The notes beneath the pieces are model-generated. The model saw only the letters and a list, made by a program, of their open reading frames with translations. It ran no database searches and was not told the DNA's origin. A program made the translations under genes and the position numbers. This document shows, one piece after another, positions 8,270 to 17,596 of a stretch of DNA of 64,000 nucleotides (positions are counted from its first letter, which is position 1; every line of letters begins with the position of its first letter). The stretch is from Paraburkholderia unamae (GTDB lineage Bacteria > Pseudomonadota > Gammaproteobacteria > Burkholderiales > Burkholderiaceae): the NCBI RefSeq assembly GCF_003268775.1, contig NZ_QLSU01000015.1, forward strand, positions 62,001 through 126,000, written 5' to 3'.

Positions 8270-9313
8270 TCAGCGCGCGGCCCAGGCGGCGAAGCGCTGG
8301 TCGAGATCATCGCCGTGTTCGTCCCAGAACTCACGGTCGTTCACGACGCCGACCTTCGCATGCTCCGGCGTATTCGGCAGATTCTTGAGCTGCGCCGGTG
8401 ACATCTTCGCGAGTGTCTGGGCATTGGCCGGTCCGCCCGGCTGCTTCGAGAGAAACGCAGCCTGTTGATCGGCGCCGATCGAATAGTTGATGAACTTCAG
8501 CGCGTCGTCCTTCATCGCCGAGCCTTTCGGGATGACCCAGTAGTCGTAGTCGGAGATCGCGCCGTTCCAGACGAGGTCGAGCGGCTGCCCCGCCTTTTGC
8601 GCCGTGATGATGCGTCCGCTAAAGACAGTCGACATGGCGACGTCGCCCGAAACGAGGAACTGCGCCGGTTGCGCGCCCGCATCCCACCACTGGATGCTGG
8701 GGCGCAACGCGTCGAGCTTGCGGAATGCGCGGTCGACGCCTTCCGGCGTGGCGAGCACCTTGTAGACGTCGGCAGGCTTCACGCCGTCGGCCATCAGCGC
8801 AAATTCGAGGTTGCCGCGAGCAGTCTTGCGCATGCCGCGCTTGCCCGGAAATTTCTGCGTATTCCAGAAGTCCGCCCAACTGGTCGGCGTGCCCTGGAGC
8901 AGCTTCGAGTTGTACGCGAACGTATTGGCCCACGCGAATATGCCCACGCCGCAGCGCGTCTTTGCCGCCGCGTTGAGCTGAGCGCCTTGCGGGACCTTCG
9001 ACCAGTCGATGTGCTCGTACAGGCCGCTGTCGCAGCCGCGGCCGACGTCGGTCGATTCGACTTCGACGACATCCCAGCTAACTTGCTGACCATCCACCAT
9101 CGCCTTGACCTTCGCCTGTTCACCCGAATACGAGGACGCCGTCACGTCGATGCCGGTTGCGGCCTGAAACGGCGCGATGAACGCGCTCTGCTGCGCCTCG
9201 GCCAGCGTGCCGCCGTAGTTGACGACGGCGAGCGGCCGCGCGAAGGCGCCGCAGGAAAGCGATTGAAGGGCAACGGCAACCGCCACGGCACCGATCCATT
9301 GAGTATTACGCAT
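8270..9313 (-). CDS. ABC transporter periplasmic binding protein (PotD/PotF type)
   Basis: 347 residues. The signal peptide ends near residue 26 (GAFA/RPLAVV). The mature start VVNYGGTLAEAQQSAF is typical of spermidine/putrescine-class proteins (Pfam SBP_bac family); WDVVEVES and IFAWANTFAYN follow in the expected places. GGGGTGG five bases before ATG 9313 favours that start over one three codons upstream. It sits between the ATPase and the two permeases of the same transporter. Confidence 0.88.
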   Translation of the reverse strand: MRNTQWIGAVAVAVALQSLSCGAFARPLAVVNYGGTLAEAQQSAFIAPFQAATGIDVTASSYSGEQAKVKAMVDGQQVSWDVVEVESTDVGRGCDSGLYEHIDWSKVPQGAQLNAAAKTRCGVGIFAWANTFAYNSKLLQGTPTSWADFWNTQKFPGKRGMRKTARGNLEFALMADGVKPADVYKVLATPEGVDRAFRKLDALRPSIQWWDAGAQPAQFLVSGDVAMSTVFSGRIITAQKAGQPLDLVWNGAISDYDYWVIPKGSAMKDDALKFINYSIGADQQAAFLSKQPGGPANAQTLAKMSPAQLKNLPNTPEHAKVGVVNDREFWDEHGDDLDQRFAAWAAR

Positions 9314-9344
9314 GATGTCCACCCCGATTAGATTGAAAAAAGCG

Positions 9345-10451
9345 TTATGCGAAGATCCGCACGTGTCGTTCGGCGAAACGCAGCACGACTGCGTCGCCGT
9401 TCCCTATGCCGCCCAGGCCCGCGTCGTCGAGCGGCACCTTGACGAACCCCGAATCCTGCCCGGCCAGCGAGAAGCGGAACCGGACGTGGTCGCCGAAATA
9501 CAGCATCCCTTCCGATCGCGTCCGCATCGTGTTGGCCACTGCGGCTCCACCCTCCGCGCCCGCCTCGTCGCCCAGCGCGATCCGCTCGGGACGCACGCAG
9601 GCGCGCACCGTGTCGCCCACGCGCGGCGCGCCGATCACCCGCCCCACGAGCACTTCGCCGCCCGGCAGACCGACTTCGCCCCGTTCGCCGTCGAGCGCCA
9701 GCAGGCGGCCGACAAAGACGTTGTTGTCCCCGACAAAGTTCGCGACGACACCGTTGCCCGGTGTTTCGTACAACGCATCGACACGGTCGATCTGCTGGAT
9801 CTTCCCGGCGTCGAACACCGCCACGCGATCGGACATCGTGAGCGCTTCGCTCTGGTCGTGCGTGACATACACGAACGTCAGCCCGAGCGTGGCGTGCAGA
9901 TCCTTCAGTTCGATCTGCATGTGCTCGCGCAGCCGCTTGTCGAGCGCGCCCAACGGTTCGTCCATCAACACGAGACGCGGGTTGAACACCAGCGCCCGAG
10001 CGAGCGCGATACGCTGTTGCTGCCCGCCCGACAGGCTTGCCGGCAGACGCGAGGCGTACTGGCTCATCTGCACCATGTCCAGCGCCCGCCCCACGGCGGT
10101 CTGCTTTTCTGCCGCCCCCATCCTGCGTACCGTGAGCGGATACGCGACGTTTTGCGCGACCGTCATGTGCGGAAAGAGCGCGTAGTTCTGGAACACCATG
10201 CCGATGTTGCGCTTGTGGGGCGGCGTGACATTCAGCAGCGTGTCGCCCAGCCAGATTTCGCCTTCGGTCGGCGATTCGAAACCCGCGAGCATCATCAGAC
10301 AGGTCGTTTTTCCGGACCCCGACGGCCCCAGCAGCGACAGAAATTCGCCTTCGTAAATGTCGAGGTCGAGCCCGTCGACCACCCGGTTGATGCCGTCGTA
10401 GCTCTTGCCTACGCCACGGAATCGCACCAGCGGTTTGCGTTCCTTGTTCAT
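9345..10451 (-). CDS. ABC transporter ATPase (PotA type)
   Basis: 368 residues: Walker A GPSGSGKT at about 42-49, Q-loop VFQNYALFPH, signature LSGGQQQR near 143, Walker B LVLMDEPLGALD, then a C-terminal TOBE-like regulatory domain from about 240. The start is fixed by AAAGGAGG seven bases before ATG 10451; a longer frame upstream lacks this. It follows leuB by 43 bp on the same strand, linking the transporter to the leu-type genes. Confidence 0.92.
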   Translation of the reverse strand: MNKERKPLVRFRGVGKSYDGINRVVDGLDLDIYEGEFLSLLGPSGSGKTTCLMMLAGFESPTEGEIWLGDTLLNVTPPHKRNIGMVFQNYALFPHMTVAQNVAYPLTVRRMGAAEKQTAVGRALDMVQMSQYASRLPASLSGGQQQRIALARALVFNPRLVLMDEPLGALDKRLREHMQIELKDLHATLGLTFVYVTHDQSEALTMSDRVAVFDAGKIQQIDRVDALYETPGNGVVANFVGDNNVFVGRLLALDGERGEVGLPGGEVLVGRVIGAPRVGDTVRACVRPERIALGDEAGAEGGAAVANTMRTRSEGMLYFGDHVRFRFSLAGQDSGFVKVPLDDAGLGGIGNGDAVVLRFAERHVRIFA

Positions 10452-10494
10452 GCCGGCCTCCTTTCTCCCGTTTTCCACGACACGCATGCGCGCC

Positions 10495-11559
10495 TCAGGA
10501 CATGGCGGCGACAACGAGATCGCCCATTTGCGCGGTGCCGACCCGCTTCGTTCCCGGCTCGACGATGTCCGCCGTGCGATAGCCGGACGCCAGCACGCGC
10601 CGCACGGCCCGCTCGATACGCGTGGCGGCCGCGTCAGCGTCGAAGCTCATGCGCAGCATCATGGCCGCGGAGAGGATCGAGGCCAGCGGATTCGCGATGT
10701 CCTTCCCGGCGATATCGGGCGCGCACCCGTGCACGGGCTCGTAAAGCCCCTTCGTGCCCTCGCCGATCGACGCCGACGGCAACATGCCAATCGAGCCCGT
10801 GAGCATCGACGCCTCGTCGGAGAGGATGTCGCCGAACAGATTGCCGGTCACGATCACGTCGAAATGCCGCGGGGCGCGCAGCAACGACATCGCCGCGGCA
10901 TCGATATAGAGGTGTTCGAGTGCGACGTCGGGATAGCCGGTGGCGACCTCGTCCATCACCTCGCGCCACAACTCCATCGACTCCAGCACATTCGCCTTGT
11001 CGACCGAGCACACGCGCGACTGGCGCTTGCGCGCGGTGCGAAACGCGACGTGCGCAATGCGCCGGATCTCCGCTTCGTCGTAGCGCATCGTGTTCACCCC
11101 CACGCGCAAGCCGTTCTCCACCGCCACGCCGCGCGGGCTGCCGAAGTACAGGTCGCCCGTGAGTTCCCGCAGGATCAACAGGTCCAGCCCGTCGATATGC
11201 GCCGACTTCAGCGGCGAGGCGCCGAGCAACTCGGGGTACGCGACCACGGGCCGGAAATTCGCGAACAACTGCAACTCCTGGCGCAACGCGAGCAACGCGT
11301 CGCCGGGACGCAGTCCGCGCGGCAAGGTTTCATACTCGAAGCCGCCCTCGGCGCCGAACAGGATCGCGTCGGCTTCGACCGCGAGTTGCCGTGTCGCTTG
11401 CGGCAGCGGGTGGCCGGTGCTGTCGTAGGCGCAGCCGCCGATCAGCGCGTGCTCGAATTCGAGCGGCATGCCTTCGTTCTGGAGCACGCCCAGCACCTTG
11501 AGCGCCTGGGCCGTCACTTCCGGGCCGATTCCGTCTCCGGGGAGCACTGCGATTTTCAT
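10495..11559 (-). CDS. leuB: 3-isopropylmalate dehydrogenase paralogue
   Basis: 354 residues, normal for LeuB. The start MKIAVLPGDGIGPEV, the substrate-site RELTGDLYFG, the Tyr-containing NTMRYDEAEI, the SVDKANVL strand and the metal Asp region GDILSDEASML are all present, and the helix NFRPVVAYPELLGASPLK fits genuine isopropylmalate dehydrogenases. The reaction is NAD-dependent oxidative decarboxylation of 3-isopropylmalate in leucine synthesis; tartrate and D-malate dehydrogenases share the fold. It is embedded in an operon with leuC, leuD and an ABC transporter but no leuA, which is unlike the usual biosynthetic locus. Confidence 0.9.
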   Translation of the reverse strand: MKIAVLPGDGIGPEVTAQALKVLGVLQNEGMPLEFEHALIGGCAYDSTGHPLPQATRQLAVEADAILFGAEGGFEYETLPRGLRPGDALLALRQELQLFANFRPVVAYPELLGASPLKSAHIDGLDLLILRELTGDLYFGSPRGVAVENGLRVGVNTMRYDEAEIRRIAHVAFRTARKRQSRVCSVDKANVLESMELWREVMDEVATGYPDVALEHLYIDAAAMSLLRAPRHFDVIVTGNLFGDILSDEASMLTGSIGMLPSASIGEGTKGLYEPVHGCAPDIAGKDIANPLASILSAAMMLRMSFDADAAATRIERAVRRVLASGYRTADIVEPGTKRVGTAQMGDLVVAAMS

Positions 11560-11625
11560 TCGTATTCCTATGTTAATTTCAGTCTGGTGAATCGGGGTCG
11601 TGCGGACTTGCTGTCCGAATTCCGG

Positions 11626-12225
11626 CTAGGTCAGGCCGAGACTGTGGCGGCGTTCGAAGTCGTCGATCTTCTCGCGCAGGCGCAACGTGACATCGATCTC
11701 GTCGAGACCGCCTGCAAGCGCTTCTTTTGAAAATGCGTCGATCTCGAACGCGATCGTCGTGCCATCGGGCGCGACCACCCGTTGCGCGGGCAGATCGACC
11801 TTGACGCGCGCGCCCGGCCGTTCGGCCAGCCATGCGTTCACGTGCGCGACAAAGGCGGCATCGGCGCGAATCGGCAGGACGCCGTTCTTCAGGCAGTTGC
11901 TGAAGAAGATGTCGCCGAACGTCGTCCCGACGATGGCGCGAATGCCGAAGTCGAGCAAGGTGTGCACCGCCTGTTCGCGCGACGAGCCGCAGCCGAAATT
12001 CGGACCGGTGACGAGGATCTGCGCATGCGCGTAGCCCGCGCGGTTCAGCACGCATTCCGGGCGTACGGCGCCGGATTGCGGATCGAACCGTTGGTCGTGG
12101 AAGAAGTAGCGCCCGTAATCGGTCCGTCGCGCATGCATGAAGCGCGCCGGAAGGATCTGGTCGGTATCGATGTCGGCGGCGGGCAGCGGCACCGCGACGG
12201 CGTCAAGCGTGGTCAACGGTTGCAT
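11626..12225 (-). CDS. leuD: Isopropylmalate isomerase small subunit paralogue
   Basis: 199 residues, close to the usual 200-217. DIDTDQILPARF near the start, GPNFGCGSSREQAV at about 74-87 and FFSNCLKNGVLPI mark the small swivelling domain of the LeuCD [4Fe-4S] hydro-lyase. Its ATG overlaps the end of leuC by 23 bp, so the subunits are translationally coupled. The operon context suggests a dedicated second isomerase rather than the housekeeping one. Confidence 0.92.
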   Translation of the reverse strand: MQPLTTLDAVAVPLPAADIDTDQILPARFMHARRTDYGRYFFHDQRFDPQSGAVRPECVLNRAGYAHAQILVTGPNFGCGSSREQAVHTLLDFGIRAIVGTTFGDIFFSNCLKNGVLPIRADAAFVAHVNAWLAERPGARVKVDLPAQRVVAPDGTTIAFEIDAFSKEALAGGLDEIDVTLRLREKIDDFERRHSLGLT

Positions 12226-13642
12226 CGCGCAGCAGCTCCCGATAGTCGACGATATATCCCGTCACGGCGGCGCCTGCCGCCATGCCGGGGCTCATCAGAT
12301 GCGTGCGGACCCCACGCCCCTGGCGTCCGACGAAATTGCGGTTGGTCGTGGAGGCGATGCGCTCGCCGGCGCGGCCTTCGTCGCCGTTGATCGCCAGGCA
12401 CATCGAACAGCCGGGCTCGCGCCACTGCGCGCCGGCCGCCACGAAAATCCGGTCGAGACCTTCGGCCACCGCCGCGTTCTGCACCGCGCGCGAACCCGGC
12501 ACGATCAGCGTGGGAACGCGCACGCGCCGCCCGCCCAGCACGGCCGCCGCGGCGCGCAGGTCTTCCAGGCGGCCATTGGTGCAGGAGCCGATGAACACGC
12601 GATCGATGGCGATGCCCTCGATCGGCTGCGCGGGGCGCAAGTCCATATAGTCGAGCGCGGCGAGCGCGCGTTCCTGCTGCGCGGCGTCGCCGATGTCCGC
12701 CGGATCGAGGATCGCGCCCGCGATCGAGGTCGATTGCGACGGATTCGTGCCCCAGGTGACCATGGGCGCGACCCGTGCCGCGTCGAGCGACACCTCTCGC
12801 GCGAATGGCGCGCCGGGGTCGGTGCGCAATGCGCGCCAGCCGGCGACGGCCGCCTCCCACGCGGCGCCCTTCGGCGCGAACGCGCGGCCGTGCAGCCAGG
12901 CCAACGTCGTGTCGTCGGGGGCGATGAGACCCGCGCGCGCGCCCGCCTCGATCGACAGGTTGCACAGCGTCATGCGCGCTTCGACGGAGAGCGCGTCGAT
13001 GGTCTCGCCCGCGTACTCGACCACGTGCCCCACCCCGCCCGCCACGCCGATCTGCGCAATCATGGCGAGCGCCAGATCCTTGGCGGTGACGTCGGCGGCA
13101 AGGCGCCCCGTGAACGATGCGCGCATGGTCGCCGGACGGCGCTGCCACAGCGTCTGCGTCGCGAGCACATGCGCGACTTCCGATGCCCCGATGCCAAAGC
13201 CGAATGCCCCGAGCGCGCCATGCGTCGACGTATGGCTGTCGCCGCACACGACCGTCATGCCCGGCAGCGTCAGCCCCTGCTCGGGGCCGCTCACGTGCAC
13301 GATGCCGTGACGCGGATCGTCGAGCGCGAACATCGGCACGCCCTGCTCACGTGTGAAGTGAATCAGCCGCTCGACCAGTTCGCGCCGTTCGGCATCGACG
13401 ACGTCGGCAATCGTGCGGCCGCGCGAGGACGCGTAATGGTCGGCCATCGCGAACGTCGCCTCCGGCCGCCGCACGCGCAGCCCCTTGCGCGCGAGACTGT
13501 CGAACGTGTCGCGCGGCAGGTCGTCGCCGACGTAATGCCGGTCGATATAGATGAGGGTATGGCCGTCGTCGCGCGCGTGGACGACATGCCGTTCCCACAG
13601 CTTGTCGAACAGCGTGCGCGCAGATGTCGAGGGAGAAGTCAC
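12203..13642 (-). CDS. leuC: Isopropylmalate isomerase large subunit paralogue
   Basis: 479 residues from the GTG at 13642, which has GGAG six bases upstream; the frame is open further but upstream codons do not look coding. LFDKLWERHVV is the canonical N-terminus. VVCGDSHTSTHGALGAFGFGIG, GSCTNGR and EPGCSMCLA carry the three Cys that hold the [4Fe-4S] cluster. It forms the hydro-lyase with the leuD product. It is the first enzyme gene downstream of a LysR gene. Confidence 0.92.
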   Translation of the reverse strand: MTSPSTSARTLFDKLWERHVVHARDDGHTLIYIDRHYVGDDLPRDTFDSLARKGLRVRRPEATFAMADHYASSRGRTIADVVDAERRELVERLIHFTREQGVPMFALDDPRHGIVHVSGPEQGLTLPGMTVVCGDSHTSTHGALGAFGFGIGASEVAHVLATQTLWQRRPATMRASFTGRLAADVTAKDLALAMIAQIGVAGGVGHVVEYAGETIDALSVEARMTLCNLSIEAGARAGLIAPDDTTLAWLHGRAFAPKGAAWEAAVAGWRALRTDPGAPFAREVSLDAARVAPMVTWGTNPSQSTSIAGAILDPADIGDAAQQERALAALDYMDLRPAQPIEGIAIDRVFIGSCTNGRLEDLRAAAAVLGGRRVRVPTLIVPGSRAVQNAAVAEGLDRIFVAAGAQWREPGCSMCLAINGDEGRAGERIASTTNRNFVGRQGRGVRTHLMSPGMAAGAAVTGYIVDYRELLRDATVDHA

Positions 13643-13730
13643 ACAGGCTCCGTGAGGGACCGCCGGGCGGTCGGTATCGATGGAGCTCAGTCTGCGGGCG
13701 TCAAAATTGCCTCTGAAGACGTATTTCGGA

Positions 13731-13743
13731 ACGCATGATGCGT
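13731..13743. promoter_or_regulatory. Palindrome upstream of leuC
   Basis: ACGCAT-G-ATGCGT, a perfect 6-bp inverted repeat with one central base, lies about 90 bp upstream of the leuC GTG, in the gap between the LysR stop and leuC. On the minus strand it overlaps TTGACG, a possible -35 element. It is a candidate operator for the operon. Confidence 0.4.
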
Positions 13744-13786
13744 CAACCGCGATGGCAGACATTGCCGCGCCGCAGCAGCGGCGCGG

Positions 13787-14749
13787 TTACGCCGTGAGGA
13801 ATTCGACGAGCAGTCGCGTTGCGATAGGGAGTTCTTCGGCCTGGCGGATGCAAAGCTTGTGGAGGCGGCTGGCCCACGGCTCGTCGAGTGGAATTTCCGC
13901 GATGTGCATCGCGCCGGCGCGCCCCGTGACGAAATAGTCCGGCACGATACCGATGCCGAGTTCCGCCTGCGCCATGCGGCAGACGGCGTCGAAACCGGCC
14001 ACCCGGATGCGCGAGCGCAGTACCCGCCCCGCCTCGCTCGCGAGGCGCTCCACGAGCACCTGGATCGAGCTGTACGGCTCCTGCATGATGAGCGTGTGGT
14101 CGAGCAGTTCTTCGAAGCGCAGGTTCCTGCGCCCGACGAGCGGATGGTTGGCGGGCGCGACGACCACGAGCCGGTCCACGTAGCAGGGCATCACGTCGAG
14201 GTCGTCGACTGGCTGATCGCCCCAGAAAATGCCGAGGTCGGCCGCGCCTTCGCGTACCGCGTGAACGACGCCGGTACTCGTATCGGGCCGCAGTTCGACG
14301 GTGATGCTCGGGTAATCCCGCATGAAGCGCCCCAGCGCATCGGGGAAAAAGCCGAACAGCGCCGACTCGTTCGCGGACGCCCGGATGTGCCCGCGCGCGC
14401 CCTTTGTCTCCGCCGAGAAGTCGGCCATCTCGCTTTCGAGCCGCGTCAGATCGCGCAGGATGCGGCGGGAATGACTGAGCAGCGCTTCTCCGGCGCTGGT
14501 CAGCGTCACGCCACGCCGATGCCGTTCGAGCAGCGGCACGCGCAGCGCGAGTTCGAGATCCGCAAGCCGCTTGCTGACCGCCGACGGCGCCATGTGCTCG
14601 CGCTCGGCCGCCTTCGCGATGCTCGCCTCTTCCACGACGGCGATGAAGAGGCGCAGCGTGACGAGGTCGAGACGCGAGACGAGCTGGCTACGGAATGGCG
14701 ACGCGGGGCCGCTCTCCGGGCCGTCGTTTTCAGGCCGGTTCTTCTGCAT
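13787..14749 (-). CDS. LysR-family transcriptional regulator
   Basis: 320 residues. A helix-turn-helix in residues 28-85 (DLVTLRLFIAVVEE, SIAKAAEREHMAPSAVSKRLADLE) is followed by the periplasmic-binding-like effector domain; QAELGIGIVPDYFV is the usual C-terminal lobe motif. It lies 144 bp upstream of leuC on the same strand, so it may be read into the leuCDB-transporter operon as well as control it. The effector is unknown. Confidence 0.88.
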   Translation of the reverse strand: MQKNRPENDGPESGPASPFRSQLVSRLDLVTLRLFIAVVEEASIAKAAEREHMAPSAVSKRLADLELALRVPLLERHRRGVTLTSAGEALLSHSRRILRDLTRLESEMADFSAETKGARGHIRASANESALFGFFPDALGRFMRDYPSITVELRPDTSTGVVHAVREGAADLGIFWGDQPVDDLDVMPCYVDRLVVVAPANHPLVGRRNLRFEELLDHTLIMQEPYSSIQVLVERLASEAGRVLRSRIRVAGFDAVCRMAQAELGIGIVPDYFVTGRAGAMHIAEIPLDEPWASRLHKLCIRQAEELPIATRLLVEFLTA

Positions 14750-14886
14750 GTTCTTGGCGACGTCAGGGGGACGGGATTCCCTGCGTACGAGAATCCGGCA
14801 TGACGGCTATGCGATCCCCCGCACGTCGCGACAGTTGCCAAGCGCAGCATTGTATGCGGCCAATATTCCGCTGGCCAAACCCGACG

Positions 14887-16074
14887 TCAACCCAGGAACC
14901 GCTCGACGAGCTTCACGAAATAGCTCGCTCCCACCGGCAGCAGCGCGTCGTTGAAGTCGTAGCTCGCATTGTGCAAAAGGCACGGCCCGGCGCCGTGTCC
15001 GGGTGAGCGATGATCGCCGCTGCCGTTGCCGAGAAATGCGTAGCAGCCGGGCCGCGCATTGAGCATGAACGAGAAGTCCTCCGCCGCCATCGTCGGGTCC
15101 ACCGCTGCGTTCACGTGGTCCTCGCCGACCAGTTCGCGCATCACCTCGACGGCCAGCGCCGTCTGCGCGGGATCGTTGATCGTCGCCGGATACTGGCGTT
15201 CGAAATCGACCTCGCATTCGCACTCGAACGCGGACGCGACCGACGCCGCGATCGTGTGCATGCGCCGCTCGATCAGCGCGAGCGTCTCCTCCGAGAACGT
15301 GCGTACGGTGCCGCCGAGCCACGCGTCGGTGGGCACGACGTTCAACGCCTCGCCCGCGTGGATCTGCGTGACGGACAGCACGGCGCCCTCGACCGGGTTG
15401 CGGTTGCGCGTGACGATGCCCTGCAAGGCCGTGAGCAGGTGCGCGGCGGCGAGCACCGGGTCGCGGCCCAGGTGCGGCATCGCGGCATGACACCCGGCGC
15501 CGCGCAGCCTGATCTTGAACAGGCTTGTCGACGCCATCAGCGCGCCGGGCCGCACGGCGAAGTCGCCGGCCGCGATGCCGGGCCAGTTGTGCAGCCCGAA
15601 TACCGCGTCGCACGGAAAGCGCTCGAACAACCCGTCTTCGATCATCGCGCGCGCGCCGCCGCCGGCCTCCTCGGCCGGCTGGAAGATCACGTGAACCGTG
15701 CCGTCGAAGCGGCCGTGCTCCGCGAGATGGCGCGCGGCGCCGAGCAGCATCGCCGTGTGACCGTCATGGCCGCACGCGTGCATCACGCCGGCCGCCGTCG
15801 AACGGTGCGCGAACGTATTCGCCTCCTGCACCGGCAGCGCGTCCATATCCGCGCGCAGGCCGATCGCACGCGAACTCGCGCCGCGCGTCAACGTGCCGAC
15901 GACGCCCGTGCGCCCCACATTGGGCGTGACAGCGAAGCCCCATTGTTCAAGCCGTGCGGCGACCAGCGCGGCGGTGCGGAACACGTCGTAGCCCAGTTCC
16001 GGGTGCGCATGGATATCGCGGCGAATGGCCTGCAATTCGTCGGCATTCGCCGCGATGGATTCGATCAGTTTCAT
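14887..16074 (-). CDS. M20D amidohydrolase (hippurate-hydrolase type)
   Basis: 395 residues, normal for M20D. DIHAHPELGYD near the start, MHACGHDGHTAMLL with its metal ligands (about 98-111), FQPAEEAGGGA with the general-base Glu, and MAAEDFSFML near the C-terminus are all intact. Such enzymes cleave N-acyl amino acids such as hippurate, N-acetyl amino acids or indole-acetyl conjugates. It lies 11 bp after a DUF3100 membrane-protein gene and is probably expressed with it; the pair suggests transport plus hydrolysis of one compound. The start ATG 16074 has only a weak ribosome site. Confidence 0.9.
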   Translation of the reverse strand: MKLIESIAANADELQAIRRDIHAHPELGYDVFRTAALVAARLEQWGFAVTPNVGRTGVVGTLTRGASSRAIGLRADMDALPVQEANTFAHRSTAAGVMHACGHDGHTAMLLGAARHLAEHGRFDGTVHVIFQPAEEAGGGARAMIEDGLFERFPCDAVFGLHNWPGIAAGDFAVRPGALMASTSLFKIRLRGAGCHAAMPHLGRDPVLAAAHLLTALQGIVTRNRNPVEGAVLSVTQIHAGEALNVVPTDAWLGGTVRTFSEETLALIERRMHTIAASVASAFECECEVDFERQYPATINDPAQTALAVEVMRELVGEDHVNAAVDPTMAAEDFSFMLNARPGCYAFLGNGSGDHRSPGHGAGPCLLHNASYDFNDALLPVGASYFVKLVERFLG

Positions 16075-16085
16075 GGACAAGCGCT

Positions 16086-17432
16086 TCAGACGTGAAAGAG
16101 CTGCGCGACGAGCGCCGCGCCGATAAACGAGCCGGCATTGGCGACGAACGAGACGAGCACGATGCGCCAGCCGAGCCGGCGGAACGCCGGAATATCCTTC
16201 GCGATCGACAGGCCCGCGAAGGCGAGCATCGGCGTCGTCACGTTGAGAAAGTCGTTGTGCGCGCCGAACGCCGCGATTTGCGGCGCCCAGGGGCACCACG
16301 GCGAGGTCAGGAGCATGGCGACCACGGACACCCAGCAAACGGCGGGAATCTTGTTGCCGGTCATGCGCGCCACCGCATCGCCGATGATCGTCGCGCCGAC
16401 CGTGATCGCCATGCCCGGCAGGCCGACGAGCGGCGTCGTGCCGTGCGCGATCCAGTCGCAGGCGAGCGTCATCGCGGCGGTCACGACCCACACGAGCAAC
16501 CGCGTGCTGTAGCCGAGCGCGGGCGCCTCGGTCTGCACGTCGCCGAGCGCCGGGCTCGCTGTCGCGGCCGCGTCCGTCGAGGCCTTCGTCGTCCGGCCGA
16601 TCAGCGGCTCAAGCACGCGATAGCCCAGCACCGCGAGCGGCAGCGAGATGAACAGCGTGAAATACGTGCCGATCGTCGTCGTGATCAGATTGCTGGCGGC
16701 GGCGAACGCGAGCACCGATTTCGCGGTCTCCGGGTCCTGCTGCGCCGCAATCGCGCCCGAGGCCGCAGCCATCATGCTGCCGGAGCCTACGCCCGAACCC
16801 ATCGCCAGCGCGAGCGGGTCGAAAATGTGGAGGCTCGCGACAAAGCCCGCGAACACGGCAATGAACACCGCACCGAACACGGTGCCGGTCAGATATTCGG
16901 CGAGCACGCCACGCCCTTCAGGGGACGCCATCCCGTACTTCTCGCCGATGATCGCGAGACTCGGCTCCCGGCCCACGGAGAACGTCGCGCCGATCGCCTC
17001 GCGCTTGATGCCGAGCAGCAGCGCGAGCGGCAAGCCGAGCAGGATCGTGCCGACGAAATGGCCGAACTCCTGGAAGGCAAGCGCCCAGCCGGCTGCCGCG
17101 AGCTTGGGCAACGCGCTGCCGACCATCAGCCCGAGCTTCGCGACGAACAAGAGGAGCGCCGGTTGCAGGATCGCGGCCGCGAGAAACTGATTCGACGTGT
17201 CGAGCCGCGCGGCGCTTTTCCAGCGCGCGCTGAAGAGGCCGAGCGCGGCGCCCAGCAGCAGTGCCCAGATCATCGGCAGCAACACGACCTTGCCGGGCCC
17301 GATCGTGAACGTGAACGACCCGATGCCCTGCGCGATCAGCAGGATCCCCGCCGCGTACAGCATGACCTTCGCGATGCCCGCGCCACCGGCGCCTCCGGCC
17401 ACTTCGCGCCCGATCCCCATTGTTTGCTCCAT
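16086..17432 (-). CDS. DUF3100 membrane protein, putative carrier
   Basis: 448 residues and about ten hydrophobic segments, matching the DUF3100 family by overall layout; GMASPEGRGVLAEYLTGTVFG and MGSGVGSGSMMAAASGAIAA are conspicuous re-entrant-like Gly/Ser stretches. The start ATG 17432 is chosen because GGGAG lies six bases upstream; the frame continues to 17543. It neighbours an M20D amidohydrolase and is divergent from a LysR gene, so it may import or export the hydrolase substrate or product. That function is inferred; the family has no firm biochemical role I can cite. Confidence 0.82.
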   Translation of the reverse strand: MEQTMGIGREVAGGAGGAGIAKVMLYAAGILLIAQGIGSFTFTIGPGKVVLLPMIWALLLGAALGLFSARWKSAARLDTSNQFLAAAILQPALLLFVAKLGLMVGSALPKLAAAGWALAFQEFGHFVGTILLGLPLALLLGIKREAIGATFSVGREPSLAIIGEKYGMASPEGRGVLAEYLTGTVFGAVFIAVFAGFVASLHIFDPLALAMGSGVGSGSMMAAASGAIAAQQDPETAKSVLAFAAASNLITTTIGTYFTLFISLPLAVLGYRVLEPLIGRTTKASTDAAATASPALGDVQTEAPALGYSTRLLVWVVTAAMTLACDWIAHGTTPLVGLPGMAITVGATIIGDAVARMTGNKIPAVCWVSVVAMLLTSPWCPWAPQIAAFGAHNDFLNVTTPMLAFAGLSIAKDIPAFRRLGWRIVLVSFVANAGSFIGAALVAQLFHV

Positions 17433-17560
17433 CCCAGTCTCCCGTTGCATCCGGCCCCGTTTTGGCCCGGTATCGTTCATCGCCCTCGCGCCTGTGCGGC
17501 AAGGGCGGGCGGTCATCTTCGACTGGCCGGACCGTATAATCAATCCACTCCATTATTAAA

Positions 17561-17583
17561 AGTGTTCACTTTTTTAGAACACT
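17561..17583. promoter_or_regulatory. LysR-type operator between DUF3100 and LysR genes
   Basis: AGTGTTC and GAACACT form a perfect 7-bp inverted repeat around a 9-nt T-rich spacer. TTC-N9-GAA satisfies the LysR T-N11-A rule. It ends 13 bp before the LysR ATG and lies 128 bp upstream of the DUF3100 start, as expected for an autoregulated divergent promoter. Confidence 0.65.
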
Positions 17584-17596
17584 CACGCGATTCATC

